Under the pieces are notes generated by a model. That model did no database searches. It was not told the origin of the DNA and saw only the letters and a list, made by a program, of their open reading frames with translations. Positions 36,990 to 51,385 of a stretch of DNA of 64,000 nucleotides are shown one piece after another. The position numbers and the translations under genes were made by a program. Numbering within the stretch: the stretch's first letter is position 1; each line of letters starts with the position of its first letter. Source of the DNA: Glandiceps talaboti (taxonomy: Eukaryota; Hemichordata; Enteropneusta; Spengelidae). The stretch lies in the NCBI RefSeq assembly GCF_964340395.1, contig NC_135551.1:248001-312000 (forward strand), read 5' to 3'.

Positions 36990-38035
36990 GAGTGTGCGTG
37001 TGTGTGTGTGTGCATGTGTGTGTGCATATGTGCGTGCTTGTGTGCGTGCCTGTGTGCATGCCTGTGTGCATGCCTGTGTGCATGTGTCAATGTGTGTAAA
37101 CAACTTAAAGTCAAAAAGCACTGTACCGATTGCCCTGATATTTGGTAGGTGTATTACTCTCGGTGTCTAGTTTGGAAATTGTGCAAGTCAAAATGATCTT
37201 ACCACTGATTTTTGGTCAGAAAACTTAAGCTCAAAAACTACTGTACTGGGCAGATTGGTTTGAAGTATGATGGAAATATTCTTAAGGGTGTTTGAAGAAT
37301 TGTTCATGACATGGTGATCCCATCAGTGATATGCAAATTAAGGCTGAAAATTTGTCTTTTTGGTCAGAAATCTTTAATTCCTAAAGTTCTGAGCAGATTG
37401 GGCTGAAATGTAATGGGGATGCACCTGAGGTGTATAGATGAAGAAATATGAAGCATATAATGATTACATCAGTGATATGCAAATTAGGTGTAAAAATGTG
37501 AATTTTTGTTTTAAAAAATCATATCTCAAAAAGTTCTTGGTCAGTGAGACTGAAACATGGTGAGATGTTTCTAGAAGTGTTATTCTGCAGATTATCTTCA
37601 AAACATTTTGACACAATTGGCCCTAGCAACAGTGTAACAGGGTAACACAATTTGCCCTTAGCAACAACCGAATAGCAGTATATTTTGATTAAATAACATT
37701 ATCTAGTAGGCAAGTGAGTAAACATTTAAAAAATGTATGCAAATATACCTAACAACAATGACAACGCCCATAACAACAGCCAAACGGTGGTGTATTTCAC
37801 AAAGATAATAGGATTTCTTAGAGAAATGAACATTCAAAAAGTGTATGCAAATATGCCTAGCAACAAGACCACACCCATAGCAACAGCCAAAGGATTGCGT
37901 ATATTGCAAAGCTGACAAGAGTGTTGGATAGGCAACTGGATTATCATTCAGCAAATGAACACCTATACCTAGCATGGATTAGTATGTGGTTAAACATTTT
38001 TTAAAATTGTACAGTTGTGCAAGAACTTCATTTTT
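36895..38035 (+). mobile_element. Helentron-like family 1, copy D
   Basis: It starts AGCACAGCTGAACTGA after tttt and has a long TG microsatellite (36928-36983, then TGTGCG/TGCATG variants to about 37085). The family-specific block and two to three diverged 105-bp units follow, then a 3' end with cagttgtgcaagaacttc. The 5' hairpin's second arm is lost. Cys/Val- and His/Thr-rich frames over the microsatellite are artefacts. It ends about 190 bases before the next exon. Confidence 0.7.
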
Positions 38036-38222
38036 TAATTTTTGTTTGTCTGTTTTTGCCGATATCTTGTCTTCTGTAGTATTAAATGTCTGACAATTTT
38101 TAAACAAAAAGGGTAACACATTTTATGAGCCAAGTCTTCTTTCACTTACTAATGTTAGTCATAAAAACTAAGTTGTGACCAACAATGTCACCAACATGTT
38201 TGTTGTCTGTTCTAATGTACAG

Positions 38223-38334
38223 GTTAGAACAAGAAAGGCGGAAACAAATGGAAATGGAAAAAATGTTGGCAAGACAAAGGGAATTGGAGGCAGAGAAAGA
38301 AGAGCAACGGAGAAAAATACTGGAACAAAGAGAA
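38223..38334 (+). CDS. ITSN: Intersectin exon: coiled coil
   Basis: It lies between tctaatgtacag and gtacgtcc and encodes LEQERRKQMEMEKMLARQRE, then LEAEKEEQRRKILEQRE. It is in phase with both neighbours. The pattern of L-E-x-Q-R-E-L-E and E-E-x-R-R-K matches the middle of the intersectin coiled coil. The donor reads GAA|gtacgt, a somewhat weaker site than most in this gene. A 6.3-kb satellite begins about 70 bases downstream. Confidence 0.95.
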
Positions 38335-38402
38335 GTACGTCCACCTAATTCAGCTGTACAAAATGTGTTGTTGACAATGTTTTTACAATGACTATATAAA
38401 TG

Positions 38403-41400
38403 ACAATAGTCTGTCAGACCCAGTTATTGTAAACTACTGAGTCATGTCAGACCCAGTTATTGTAAACTACTGAGTCATGTCAGATGTAGTGTTACTGTAA
38501 ACTAGTGAGTCATGTCAAACATAGTGTTATTGTAAACTAGTGACTCATATCAAATGTAGTGTTACTGTAAACTACTGAGTCATGTCAGACCCAGTTGTTG
38601 TAAACTACTGAGTCATGTCAGACTTAGTGTTACTGTAGACTAGTGAGTCACGTCACACCCAGTTATTGTAAACTACTGAGTCATGTCAGACATAGTGTTA
38701 TTGTAAACTAACGAGTCATGTCAGACTTAGTGTTACTGTTAACTTGAGTCATGTCAGACTTAGTGTTACTGTTAACTAGTGAGTCACATCAAACCCAGTG
38801 TTATTGTAAACTAGTGAGTCATGTCAGACTTAGTGTTATTGTAAACTAGTGAGTCACGTCAAACCCAGTGTTGTAAATTAGTGAGTCACGTCAGACCCAG
38901 TTATTGTAAACTACTGAGTCATGTCAGACCCAGTGTTATTGTAAACTAGTAAGTCACATCAAACCCAGTGTTATTGTAAACTAGTGAGTCATGTCAGACA
39001 TAGTGTTATTGTAAACTAACGAGTCATGTCAGACTTAGTGTTACTGTTAACTTGTGAGTCATGTCAGACTTAGTGTTACTGTTAACTAGTGAGTCACATC
39101 AAACCCAGTGTTATTGTAACCTAGTGAGTCATGTCAGACAGTGTTATTGTAAACTAGTGAGTCACATCAAACCCAGTGTTATTGTAAACTACTGAGTCAT
39201 GTCAGACTTAGTGTTATTGTAAACTAGTGAGTCACATCAAACCCAGTGTTATTGTAAACTACTGAGTCATGTCAGACTTAGTGTTATTGTAAACTAGTGA
39301 GTCATGTCAGACCCAGTGTTATTGTAAACTAGTGAGTCACATCAGACCCAGTGTTATTGTAGACTAGTGAGTCATGTCAGACTTAGTGTTATTGTAAACT
39401 AGTGAGTCACATCAAACCCAGTGTTATTGTAAACTACTGAGTCATGTCAGACTTAGTGTTATTGTAAACTAGTGAGTCATGTCAGACCCAGTGTTATTGT
39501 AAACTAGTGAGTCATGTCAGACCCAGTGTTATTGTAAACTAGTGAGTCATGTCAGACTTAGTGTTATTGTAAATTAGTGAGTCATGTCAGACCCAGTGTT
39601 ATTGTAAACTAGTGACTCATATCAAATGTAGTGTTGCTGTAAACTAGTGAGTCATGTCAAACCCAGTGTTATTGTAAACTAGTGAGTCACGTCACACCCA
39701 GTGTTATTGTAAACTAGTGTCACGTCACACCCAGTGTTATTGTAAACTAGTGAGTCACGTCAAACCCAGTGTTATTGTAAACTAGTGAGTCACGTCAGAC
39801 CCAGTGTTATTGTAAACTAGTGAGTCACGTCAGACCCAGTGTTACTGTAAATTAGTGAGTCACGTCAAACCCAGTGTTATTGTAAACTAGTGAGTCACGT
39901 CACACCCAGTGTTATTGTAAACTAGTGAGTCACGTCACACCCAGTGTTATTGTAAACTAGTGAGTCACGTCAGACCCAGTGTTACTGTAAATTAGTGAGT
40001 CACGTCAAACCCAGTGTTATTGTAAACTAATCAGTCATGTCAGACTTAGTGTTATTGTAAATTAGTGAGTCACGTCAGACTTAGTGTTATTGTAAACTAG
40101 TGATTCATGTCAGACCCAGTGTTATTGTAAACTAGTGAGTCATGTCAGACTTAGTGTTATTGTAACCTAGTGAGTCACATCAGACCCAGTGTTATTGTAA
40201 ACTAGTGAGTCATGTCAAACATAGTGTTATTGTAAACTAGTGACTCATATCAAATGTAGTGTTACTGTAAACTACTGAGTCATGTCAGACCCAGTTATTG
40301 TAAACTACTGAGTCATGTCAGACTTAGTGTTACTGTAGACTAGTGAGTCACGTCACACCCAGTTATTGTAAACTACTGAGTCATGTCAGACATAGTGTTA
40401 TTGTAAACTAACGAGTCATGTCAGACTTAGTGTTACTGTTAACTTGAGTCATGTCAGACTTAGTGTTACTGTTAACTAGTGAGTCACATCAAACCCAGTG
40501 TTATTGTAAACTAGTGAGTCATGTCAGACTTAGTGTTATTGTAAACTAGTGAGTCACGTCAAACCCAGTGTTGTAAATTAGTGAGTCACGTCAGACCCAG
40601 TGTTATTGTAAACTAGTGAGTCACGTCAAACCCAGTGTTATTGTAAATTAGTGAGTCACATCAGACCCAGTGTTATTGTAAACTAGTGAGTCACGTCAAA
40701 CCCAGTGTTAATGTAAATTAGTGAGTCACGTCAGACCCAGTGTTATTGTAAACTAGTGAGTCATGTCAGACCCAGTGTTATTGTAAATTAGTGAGTCACA
40801 TCAAACCCAGTGTTATTGTAAACTAGTGAGTCACGTCAAACCCAGTGTTATTGTAAACTAGTGAGTCATGTCAGACCCAGTGTTATTGTAAACTAGTGAG
40901 TCATGTCAGACTTAGTGTTATTGTAAATTAGTGAGTCATGTCAGACCCAGTGTTATTGTAAACTAGTGACTCATATCAAATGTAGTGTTGCTGTAAACTA
41001 GTGAGTCATGTCAAACCCAGTGTTATTGTAAACTAGTGAGTCACGTCACACCCAGTGTTATTGTAAACTAGTGAGTCACGTCACACCCAGTGTTATTGTA
41101 AACTAGTGAGTCACGTCAAACCCAGTGTTATTGTAAACTAGTGAGTCACGTCAGACCCAGTGTTATTGTAAACTAGTGAGTCACGTCAGACCCAGTGTTA
41201 CTGTAAATTAGTGAGTCACGTCAAACCCAGTGTTATTGTAAACTAGTGAGTCACGTCACACCCAGTGTTATTGTAAACTAGTGAGTCACGTCACACCCAG
41301 TGTTATTGTAAACTAGTGAGTCACGTCAGACCCAGTGTTACTGTAAATTAGTGAGTCACGTCAAACCCAATGTTATTGTAAACTAATCAGTCATGTCAGA

Positions 41401-44400
41401 CTTAGTGTTATTGTAAATTAGTGAGTCACGTCAGACTTAGTGTTATTGTAAACTAGTGATTCATGTCAGACCCAGTGTTATTGTAAACTAGTGAGTCATG
41501 TCAGACTTAGTGTTATTGTAACCTAGTGAGTCACATCAGACCCAGTGTTATTGTAAACTAGTGAGTCATGTCAAACATAGTGTTATTGTAAACTAGTGAC
41601 TCTTATCAAATGTAGTGTTACTGTAAACTACTGAGTCATGTCAGACCCAGTTATTGTAAACTACTGAGTCATGTCAGACTTAGTGTTACTGTAGACTAGT
41701 GAGTCACGTCACACCCAGTTATTGTAAACTACTGAGTCATGTCAGACATAGTGTTATTGTAAACTAACGAGTCATGTCAGACTTAGTGTTACTGTTAACT
41801 TGAGTCATGTCAGACTTAGTGTTACTGTTAACTAGTGAGTCACATCAAACCCAGTGTTATTGTAAACTAGTGAGTCATGTCAGACTTAGTGTTATTGTAA
41901 ACTAGTGAGTCACGTCAAACCCAGTGTTGTAAATTAGTGAGTCACGTCAGACCCAGTGTTATTGTAAACTAGTGAGTCACGTCAAACCCAGTGTTATTGT
42001 AAATTAGTGAGTCACATCAGACCCAGTGTTATTGTAAACTAGTGAGTCACGTCAAACCCAGTGTTAATGTAAATTAGTGAGTCACGTCAGACCCAGTGTT
42101 ATTGTAAACTAGTGAGTCACGTCAGACCCAGTGTTACTGTAAATTAGTGAGTCACGTCAAACCCAGTGTTATTGTAAACTAGTGAGTCACGTCACACCCA
42201 GTGTTATTGTAAACTAGTGAGTCACGTCACACCCAGTGTTATTGTAAACTAGTGAGTCACGTCAGACCCAGTGTTACTGTAAATTAGTGAGTCACGTCAA
42301 ACCCAATGTTATTGTAAACTAATCAGTCATGTCAGACTTAGTGTTATTGTAAATTAGTGAGTCACGTCAGACTTAGTGTTATTGTAAACTAGTGATTCAT
42401 GTCAGACCCAGTGTTATTGTAAACTAGTGAGTCATGTCAGACTTAGTGTTATTGTAACCTAGTGAGTCACATCAGACCCAGTGTTATTGTAAACTAGTGA
42501 GTCATGTCAAACATAGTGTTATTGTAAACTAGTGACTCTTATCAAATGTAGTGTTACTGTAAACTACTGAGTCATGTCAGACCCAGTTATTGTAAACTAC
42601 TGAGTCATGTCAGACTTAGTGTTACTGTAGACTAGTGAGTCACGTCACACCCAGTTATTGTAAACTACTGAGTCATGTCAGACATAGTGTTATTGTAAAC
42701 TAACGAGTCATGTCAGACTTAGTGTTACTGTTAACTTGAGTCATGTCAGACTTAGTGTTACTGTTAACTAGTGAGTCACATCAAACCCAGTGTTATTGTA
42801 AACTAGTGAGTCATGTCAGACTTAGTGTTATTGTAAACTAGTGAGTCACGTCAAACCCAGTGTTGTAAATTAGTGAGTCACGTCAGACCCAGTGTTATTG
42901 TAAACTAGTGAGTCACGTCAAACCCAGTGTTATTGTAAATTAGTGAGTCACATCAGACCCAGTGTTATTGTAAACTAGTGAGTCACGTCAAACCCAGTGT
43001 TAATGTAAATTAGTGAGTCACGTCAGACCCAGTGTTATTGTAAACTAGTGAGTCATGTCAGACCCAGTGTTATTGTAAATTAGTGAGTCACATCAAACCC
43101 AGTGTTATTGTAAACTAGTGAGTCACGTCAAACCCAGTGTTATTGTAAATTAGTGAGTCACATCAAACCCAGTGTTATTGTAAACTAGTGAGTCACGTCA
43201 CACCCAGTGTTATTGTAAACTAGTGAGTCACGTCACACCCAGTGTTATTGTAAACTAGTGAGTCACGTCAGACCCAGTGTTACTGTAAATTAGTGAGTCA
43301 CGTCAAACCCAGTGTTATTGTAAACTAATCAGTCATGTCAGACTTAGTGTTATTGTAAATTAGTGAGTCACGTCAGACTTAGTGTTATTGTAAACTAGTG
43401 ATTCATGTCAGACCCAGTGTTATTGTAAACTAGTGAGTCATGTCAGACTTAGTGTTATTGTAACCTAGTGAGTCACATCAGACCCAGTGTTATTGTAAAC
43501 TAGTGAGTCATGTCAAACATAGTGTTATTGTAAACTAGTGACTCATATCAAATGTAGTGTTACTGTAAACTACTGAGTCATGTCAGACCCAGTTATTGTA
43601 AACTACTGAGTCATGTCAGACTTAGTGTTACTGTAGACTAGTGAGTCACGTCACACCCAGTTATTGTAAACTACTGAGTCATGTCAGACATAGTGTTATT
43701 GTAAACTAACGAGTCATGTCAGACTTAGTGTTACTGTTAACTTGAGTCATGTCAGACTTAGTGTTACTGTTAACTAGTGAGTCACATCAAACCCAGTGTT
43801 ATTGTAAACTAGTGAGTCATGTCAGACTTAGTGTTATTGTAAACTAGTGAGTCATGTCCAACCCAGTGTTGTAAATTAGTGAGTCACATCAAACCCAGTG
43901 TTATTGTAAACTAGTGAGTCATGTCAGACCCAGTGTTATTGTAAATTAGTGAGTCACATCAAACCCAGTGTTATTGTAAACTAGTGAGTCACGTCAAACC
44001 CAGTGTTATTGTAAATTAGTGAGTCACATCAAACCCAGTGTTATTGTAAACTAGTGAGTCATGTCAGACTTAGTGTTATTGTAAACTAGTGAGTCACGTC
44101 AAACCCAGTGTTGTAAATTAGTGAGTCACGTCAGACCCAGTGTTATTGTAAACTAGTGAGTCACGTCAAACCCAGTGTTATTGTAAATTAGTGAGTCACA
44201 TCAGACCCAGTGTTATTGTAAACTAGTGAGTCACGTCAAACCCAGTGTTAATGTAAATTAGTGAGTCACGTCAGACCCAGTGTTATTGTAAACTAGTGAG
44301 TCATGTCAGACCCAGTGTTATTGTAAATTAGTGAGTCACATCAAACCCAGTGTTATTGTAAACTAGTGAGTCACGTCAAACCCAGTGTTATTGTAAATTA

Positions 44401-44695
44401 GTGAGTCACATCAAACCCAGTGTTATTGTAAACTAGTGAGTCATGTCAGACACAGTGTTATTGTAAATTAGTGAGTTACGTCAGACGCAGTGTTATTGTA
44501 AATTAGTGAGTCACGTCAGACCCAGTGTTATTGTAAATTAGTGAGTCACATCAGACCCAGTGTTATTTTAAATTAGTGAGTCACATCAGACCCAGTGTTA
44601 TCGTAGACTAGTGAGTCACATCAGACCCAGTGTTATTGTAAACTACTGAGTCACGTCAGACCCAGTATTACTGTAGACTACTGAGTGAGTCATGT
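38403..44695. repeat. 35-bp satellite with an AP-1-like core, about 180 copies
   Basis: The unit is cagtgttattgtaaactag plus tgagtca(c/t)gtcagacc. Variants alternate cagaccc/caaaccc/cacaccc/cagactta. It has clear higher-order structure: a marker unit, ctagtgactcatatcaaatg (with cttatc variants), recurs near 38538, 40238, 41592, 42530 and 43538, followed each time by the same series of variant units. Nearly all units contain TGAGTCA or TGACTCA. It has no coding capacity. Confidence 0.95.
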
Positions 44696-45300
44696 CAGGA
44701 AGTTAATGCTTTGAGTGAAAAGATAAATGAAATGCACCCAACATTAAAATTTTTGTTGGTTAGCTCAGAAATTGAAGTGGTATACCTTGATCTGGTGATT
44801 TACAAAGGTCAAACAGATCAAAAGGTTGGATATCAAGACTCACACCAAACTGACTGACACCAAACTACCTCCACAGACAATCATGTCACCCAAACTCGGT
44901 CTTTAATGGTTTTATTAAAGGCGAGACAATGAGGTACATACGAATGTGCAATAACAAAGAAGATTTTCAAAACATATTGAAATTCTTCATAAACAAATTA
45001 ACACAAAGAGGATACAACGAAGCAGAAGTGATTTGCTCGTTAAAAGGGGTCCATTATGAAAATAGGGAGACTTATCTCCAAAGTCAGACACCAACTCAAG
45101 AGATTCCTCTAGTCTTCAAAACAACATTATATAGTCCCAACATTAAAAACGTCTAGACGCATTAACAAAATATTTGGAACTGCTAGAAACAATGTAACCT
45201 TGAACCAACTCTACCCGACCAAATCAATCATAGTACAGAAAAGAAACAAAAATCTCAATGACATACTTATCACAACTAAACTCAAGTCTCTGTCTCTAAA
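44696..45300 (+). pseudogene. Decayed Penelope-like reverse-transcriptase fragment
   Basis: Three pieces in different frames look like the C-terminal RT/thumb region of Penelope-like retroelements. They are EMHPTLKFLLV...VVYLDLVIYKG (about 44728-44810), NGFIKGETMRYIRMCNNKED (about 44906-44965, continuing to RGYNEAEVI) and LNQLYPTKSIIVQKRNKNLN (about 45200-45260). Frameshifts and stops separate them, and no GIY-YIG endonuclease was recognised. The family call is by resemblance and could be another RT class with the same thumb motif. Confidence 0.5.
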
Positions 45301-46147
45301 AGCAAGGTTGAAAAAAGCCATGCTGATAATGATATAATCAAAATACTTACATCTCTGCTGGATGAACAAAATTATTTTTAAGCCAAACAATGCGGGAACA
45401 CCATCTTGTTCGACAGAACTGCGACAGATGAAGGACCCCAACAGCCAATCTGAAACATCTTAAAAGAGGGGTCAAATAAGTATTGGCCTGGGGACGTATT
45501 GCCAATGTCTTCCCTGCTAATCTACCCTAATACCAGGGTCAGTAACCTTGACAAACCGGTCACTTGGCTAACAGACATTCGAACCAATTTATTATTACCA
45601 AATAAAACAATCAAGTTTGAACCAGATTGGAAAACTGTTTCCATTTATTAACAAACTTGATCTAAAATCAAAAGGCAATGTCATACACGTATTTAACATT
45701 GCATTCTCACTAACCAGAGCTATTATTTTTTCCACGAGCCAGTCCCTACTGGCCGTGGATGCATTTATATACAATATCTGTACTTATGGCATAACTAATT
45801 TATTCGTTTTGTACGTAAACACTACAACCAATCAGATTGCCCCATACATACCATGTGATATACAATGCCTTGGCAAGAGACTAGTAGTACGTACACTGAA
45901 AACTGACTTGGCCAAGTTGGGTTCTTATTGGAGAAATTTTATTTTTGCCATCCTACAAACAAGATTGGATTGATACATGTATATGAATATAAAATAGTGA
46001 TCTATAAATCTTGCCTCGAAGTGTCAAGCAGGGTTTGTGAGAGCAGAGATTTGTTGTACCGTCAGACCAGGCGTCCGATACAATCGTGAGTTTGTAGCAA
46101 GTAGTGAAGTAGGTTACAACATGGATTATCTCAATAGGGCCGTGGTT
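45301..46147. other. Unassigned sequence between two satellites
   Basis: It may be more of the decayed retroelement. The frame at 45617-45973 is open for 118 codons but carries no domain I recognise. No exon signature of intersectin was seen. Confidence 0.35.
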
Positions 46148-49100
46148 AACATATGTTATAAACATTAAAACATGGACATGATATGTTATAAACTTATATT
46201 AAAACATGGACATGACATGTTATAAACTTATATTAAAACATGGACATGATATGTTATAAACTTATATTAAAACATGGACATGATATGTTATAAACTTATA
46301 TTAAAACATGGACATGATATGGTATAAACTTATATTAAAACATGGACATGATATGGTATAAACTTATATTAAAACATGGACATAACATGTTATAAACTTA
46401 TATTAAAACATGGACATGATATGTTATAATAAACTTATATTAAAACATTGACATGATATGTTATAAACTTATATTAAAACATGGACATGACATGTTATAA
46501 ACTTATATTAAAACATGGACATGATATGTTATAAACTTATATTAAAACATTGACATGATATGTTATAAACTTAATATATTAAAACATTGACATGATATGT
46601 TATAAACTTATATTAAAACATGGACATAACATGTTATAAACTTATATTAAAACATGGACATGATATGTTATAAACTTATATTAAAACATTGACATGATAT
46701 GTTATAAACTTATATTAAAACATGGACATGACATGTTATAAACTTATATTAAAACATGGACATGATATGTTATAAACTTATATTAAAACATTGACATGAT
46801 ATGTTATAAACTTAATATATTAAAACATTGACATGATATGTTATAAACTTATATTAAAACATGGACATAACATGTTATAAACTTATATTAAAACATGGAC
46901 ATGATATGTTATAAACTTATATTAAAACATGGACATAACATGTTATAAACTTATATTAAAACATGGACATGATATGTTATAAACTATATTAAAACATGGA
47001 CATGATATGTTATAAACTTATATTAAAACATGGACATGATATGTTATAAACTTATATTAAAACATGGACATAACATGGTATAAACTTATATTAAAACATG
47101 GACATAACATGTTATAAACTTATATTAAAACATTGACATGATATGGTATAAACTTATATTAAAACATTGACATGATATGTTATAAACTTATATTAAAACA
47201 TGGACATGACATGTTATAAACTTATATTAAAACATGGACATGATATGTTATAAACTTATATTAAAACATTGACATGATATGTTATAAACTTAATATATTA
47301 AAACATTGACATGATATGTTATAAACTTATATTAAAACATGGACATAACATGTTATAAACTTACATTAAAACATGGACATGATATGTTATAAACTTATAT
47401 TAAAACATTGACATGATATGGTATAAACGTATATTAAAACATGGACATGATATGTTATAAACTTATATTAAAACATGGACATGACATGTTATAAACTTAT
47501 ATTAAAACATGGACATGACATGTTTTAAACTTATATTAAAACATGGACATGATATGTTATAAACTTATATTAAAACATGGACATGATATGTTATAAACAT
47601 TAAAACGTGGACATGATATGTTATAAACTTATATTAAAACATGGACATGATATGTTATAAACTTATATTAAAACATGGACATGATATGTTATAAACTTAT
47701 ATTAAAACATGGACATAACATGTTATAACTTATATTAAAACATGGACATGATATGTTATAAACTTATATTAAAACATGGACATAACATGTTATAACTTAT
47801 ATTAAAACATGGACATGATGTTATAAACTTATATTAAAACATGGACATGACATGTTATAAACTCATATTAAAACATGGACATGACATGTTAAAAACTTAT
47901 ATTAAAACATGGACATGATATGTTATAAACTTATATTAAAACATGGACATGACATGTTATAAACTTATATTAAAACATGGACATGATATGTTTTAAACAT
48001 TAAAACATGGACATGACATGTTTTAAACTTATATTAAAACATGGACATGATATGTTATAAACTTATATTAAAACATGGACATGATATGTTATAAACTTAT
48101 ATTAAAACATGGACATGATATGTTATAAACTTATATTAAAACATGGACATGACATGTTTTAAACTTATATTAAAACATTGACATGATATGTTATAAACTT
48201 ATATTAAAACATGGACATGACATGTTATAAACTTATATTAAAACATGGACATGATATGTTATAAACTTATATTAAAACATGGACATAACATGTTATAACT
48301 TATATTAAAACATGGACATGATATGTTATAAACTTATATTAAAACATGGACATAACATGTTATAACTTATATTAAAACATGGACATGATATGTTATAAAC
48401 TTATATTAAAACATGGACATGATATGTTATAAACTTATATTAAAACATGGACATGATATGTTATAAACTTATATTAAAACATGGACATGACATGTTTTAA
48501 ACTTATATTAAAACATGGACATGACATGTTATAAACTTATATTAAAACATGGACATGATATGTTATAAACTTATATTAAAACATGGACATAACATGTTAT
48601 AACTTATATTAAAACATGGACATGATATGTTATAAACTTATATTAAAACATGGACATAACATGTTATAACTTATATTAAAACATGGACATGATATGTTAT
48701 AAACTTATATTAAAACATGGACATGACATGTTATAAACTCATATTAAAACATGGACGTGACATGTTAAAAACCTATATTAAAACATGGACATGATATGTT
48801 ATAAACTTATATTAAAACATGGACATGATATGTTATAAACTTATATTAAAACATGGACATGATATGTTTTAAACATTAAAACATGGACATTTTATGTTAT
48901 AAACTTATATTAAAACATGGACATGATATGTTATAGACTTATATTAAAACATGGACATGACATGTTTTAAACTTATATTAAAACATGGACATGATATGTT
49001 ATAAACTTATATTAAAACATGGACAAGATATGTTGTAAACCTATATTAAAACATGGACATGATATGTTATAAGCTTATATTAAAACATGGACATGACATG

Positions 49101-51379
49101 TTATAAACTTATATTAAAACATGGACATGATATGTTATAAACTTATATTAAAACATGGACATGATATGTTATAAACTTATATTAAAACATGGACATAACA
49201 TGTTATAACTTATATTAAAACATGGACATGATATGTTATAAACATTAAAACATGGACATGATATGTTATAAACTTATATTAAAACATGGACATGACATGT
49301 TATAAACTTATATTAAAACATGGACATGATATGTTATAAACATTAAAACATGGACATGATATGTTATAAACTTTTATTAAAACATGGACATGATATGTTA
49401 TAAACATTAAAACATGGACATGATATGTTATAAACTTATATTAAAACATGGACATGATATGTTATAAACATTAAAACATGGACATGATACATGTATGTTA
49501 TAAACTTATATTAAAACATGGACATGATATGTTATAAACTTATATTAAAACATGGACATGATATGGTATAAACTTATATTAAAACATGGACATGATATGT
49601 TATAAACTTATATTAAAACATGGACATGATATGTTATAAGCTTATATTAAAACATCCATGGACATGATATGTTATAAACTTATATTAAAACATGGACATG
49701 ATATGTTATAAACTTATATTAAAACATGGACATGACATGTTATAAACTTATATTAAAACATGGACATGATATGGTATAAACTTATATTAAAACATGGACA
49801 TGATATGTTATAAACTTATATTAAAACATGGACATGATATGTTATAAACTTATATTAAAACATGGACATGATATGGTATAAACTTATATTAAAACATGGA
49901 CATGATATGTTATAAACTTATATTAAAACATGGACATGATATGTTATAAACTTATATTAAAACATGGACATGATATGTTATAAACTTACATTAAAACATG
50001 GACATGATATGTTATAAACATTAAAACATGGACATGATATGTTATAAACTTATATTAAAACATGGACATGATATGTTATAAACTTATATTAAAACATGGA
50101 CATGATATGGTATAAACTTATATTAAAACATGGACATGATATGGTATAAACTTATATTAAAACATGGACATAACATGTTATAAACTTATATTAAAACATG
50201 GACATGATATGTTATAAACTTATATTAAAACATGGACATGATATGGTATAAACTTACATTAAAACATGGACATGATATGTTATAAACTTACATTAAAACA
50301 TGGACATGACATCTAATAAACTTATATTAAAACATGGACATGACATGTTATAAACTTACATTAAAACATGGACATGATATGTTATAAACTTATATTGAAA
50401 CATGGACATGACATGTTATAAACTTATATTAAAACATGGACATGATATGTTATAAACTTATATTAAAACATGGACATGATATGTTATAAACTTATATTAA
50501 AACGTGGACATAACATGTTATAACTTATATTAAAACATGGACATGATATGTTATAAACTTATATTAAAACGTGGACATGACATGTTATAAACTTATATTA
50601 AAACATGGACATGATATGTTATAAACTTATATTAAAACATTGACATGATATGGTATAAACTTACATTAAAACATGGACATGATGGTATAAACTTACATTA
50701 AAACATGGACATGATATGGTATAAACTTACATTAAAACATGGACATAACATGTTATAAACTTATATTAAAACATGGACATGATATGTTATAAACTTATAT
50801 TAAAACATGGACATGATATGGTATAAACTTATATTAAAACATGGACATGATATGTTATAAACTTATATTAAAACATGGACATGATATGGTATAAACTTAT
50901 ATTAAAACATGGACATGATATGTTATAAACTTATATTAAAACATGGACATGATATGGTATAAACTTATATTAAAACATGGACATGATATGGTATAAACTT
51001 ACATTAAAACATGGACATGATATGGTATAAACTTACATTAAAACATGGACATAACATGTTATAAACTTATATTAAAACATGGACATGATATGTTATAAAC
51101 TTATATTAAAACATGGACATGACATGTTATAAACTTATATTAAAACATGGACATAACATGTTATAAACTTATATTAAAACATGGACATGATATGTTATAA
51201 ACTTATATTAAAACATGGACATGACATGTTATAAACTTATATTAAAACATGGACATGATATGTTATAAACTTATATTAAAACATGGACATGACATGTTAT
51301 AAACTTATATTAAAACATGGACATAACATGTTATAAACTTATATTAAAACATGGACATGATATGTTATAAACTTATATT
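46148..51379. repeat. 34-bp satellite, about 150 copies, reaching the next acceptor
   Basis: The unit is ttataaacttatattaaaac plus atggacatgatatg. Variants include catgacatg, cataacatg, cattgacatg, and a 27-base form lacking ttatatt. Short higher-order blocks recur (a unit with taatatatt near 46573, 46813 and 47292). The last partial unit, ttataaacttatatt, is followed directly by ttacag and the exon at 51386. Confidence 0.95.
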
Positions 51380-51385
51380 TTACAG

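Noticed and set aside
36868-37170. Cys/Val-rich and His/Thr-rich frames
   Set aside because: These are readings of the TG microsatellite. The same applies to 8145-8354, 25722-26227 and 54466-54675.
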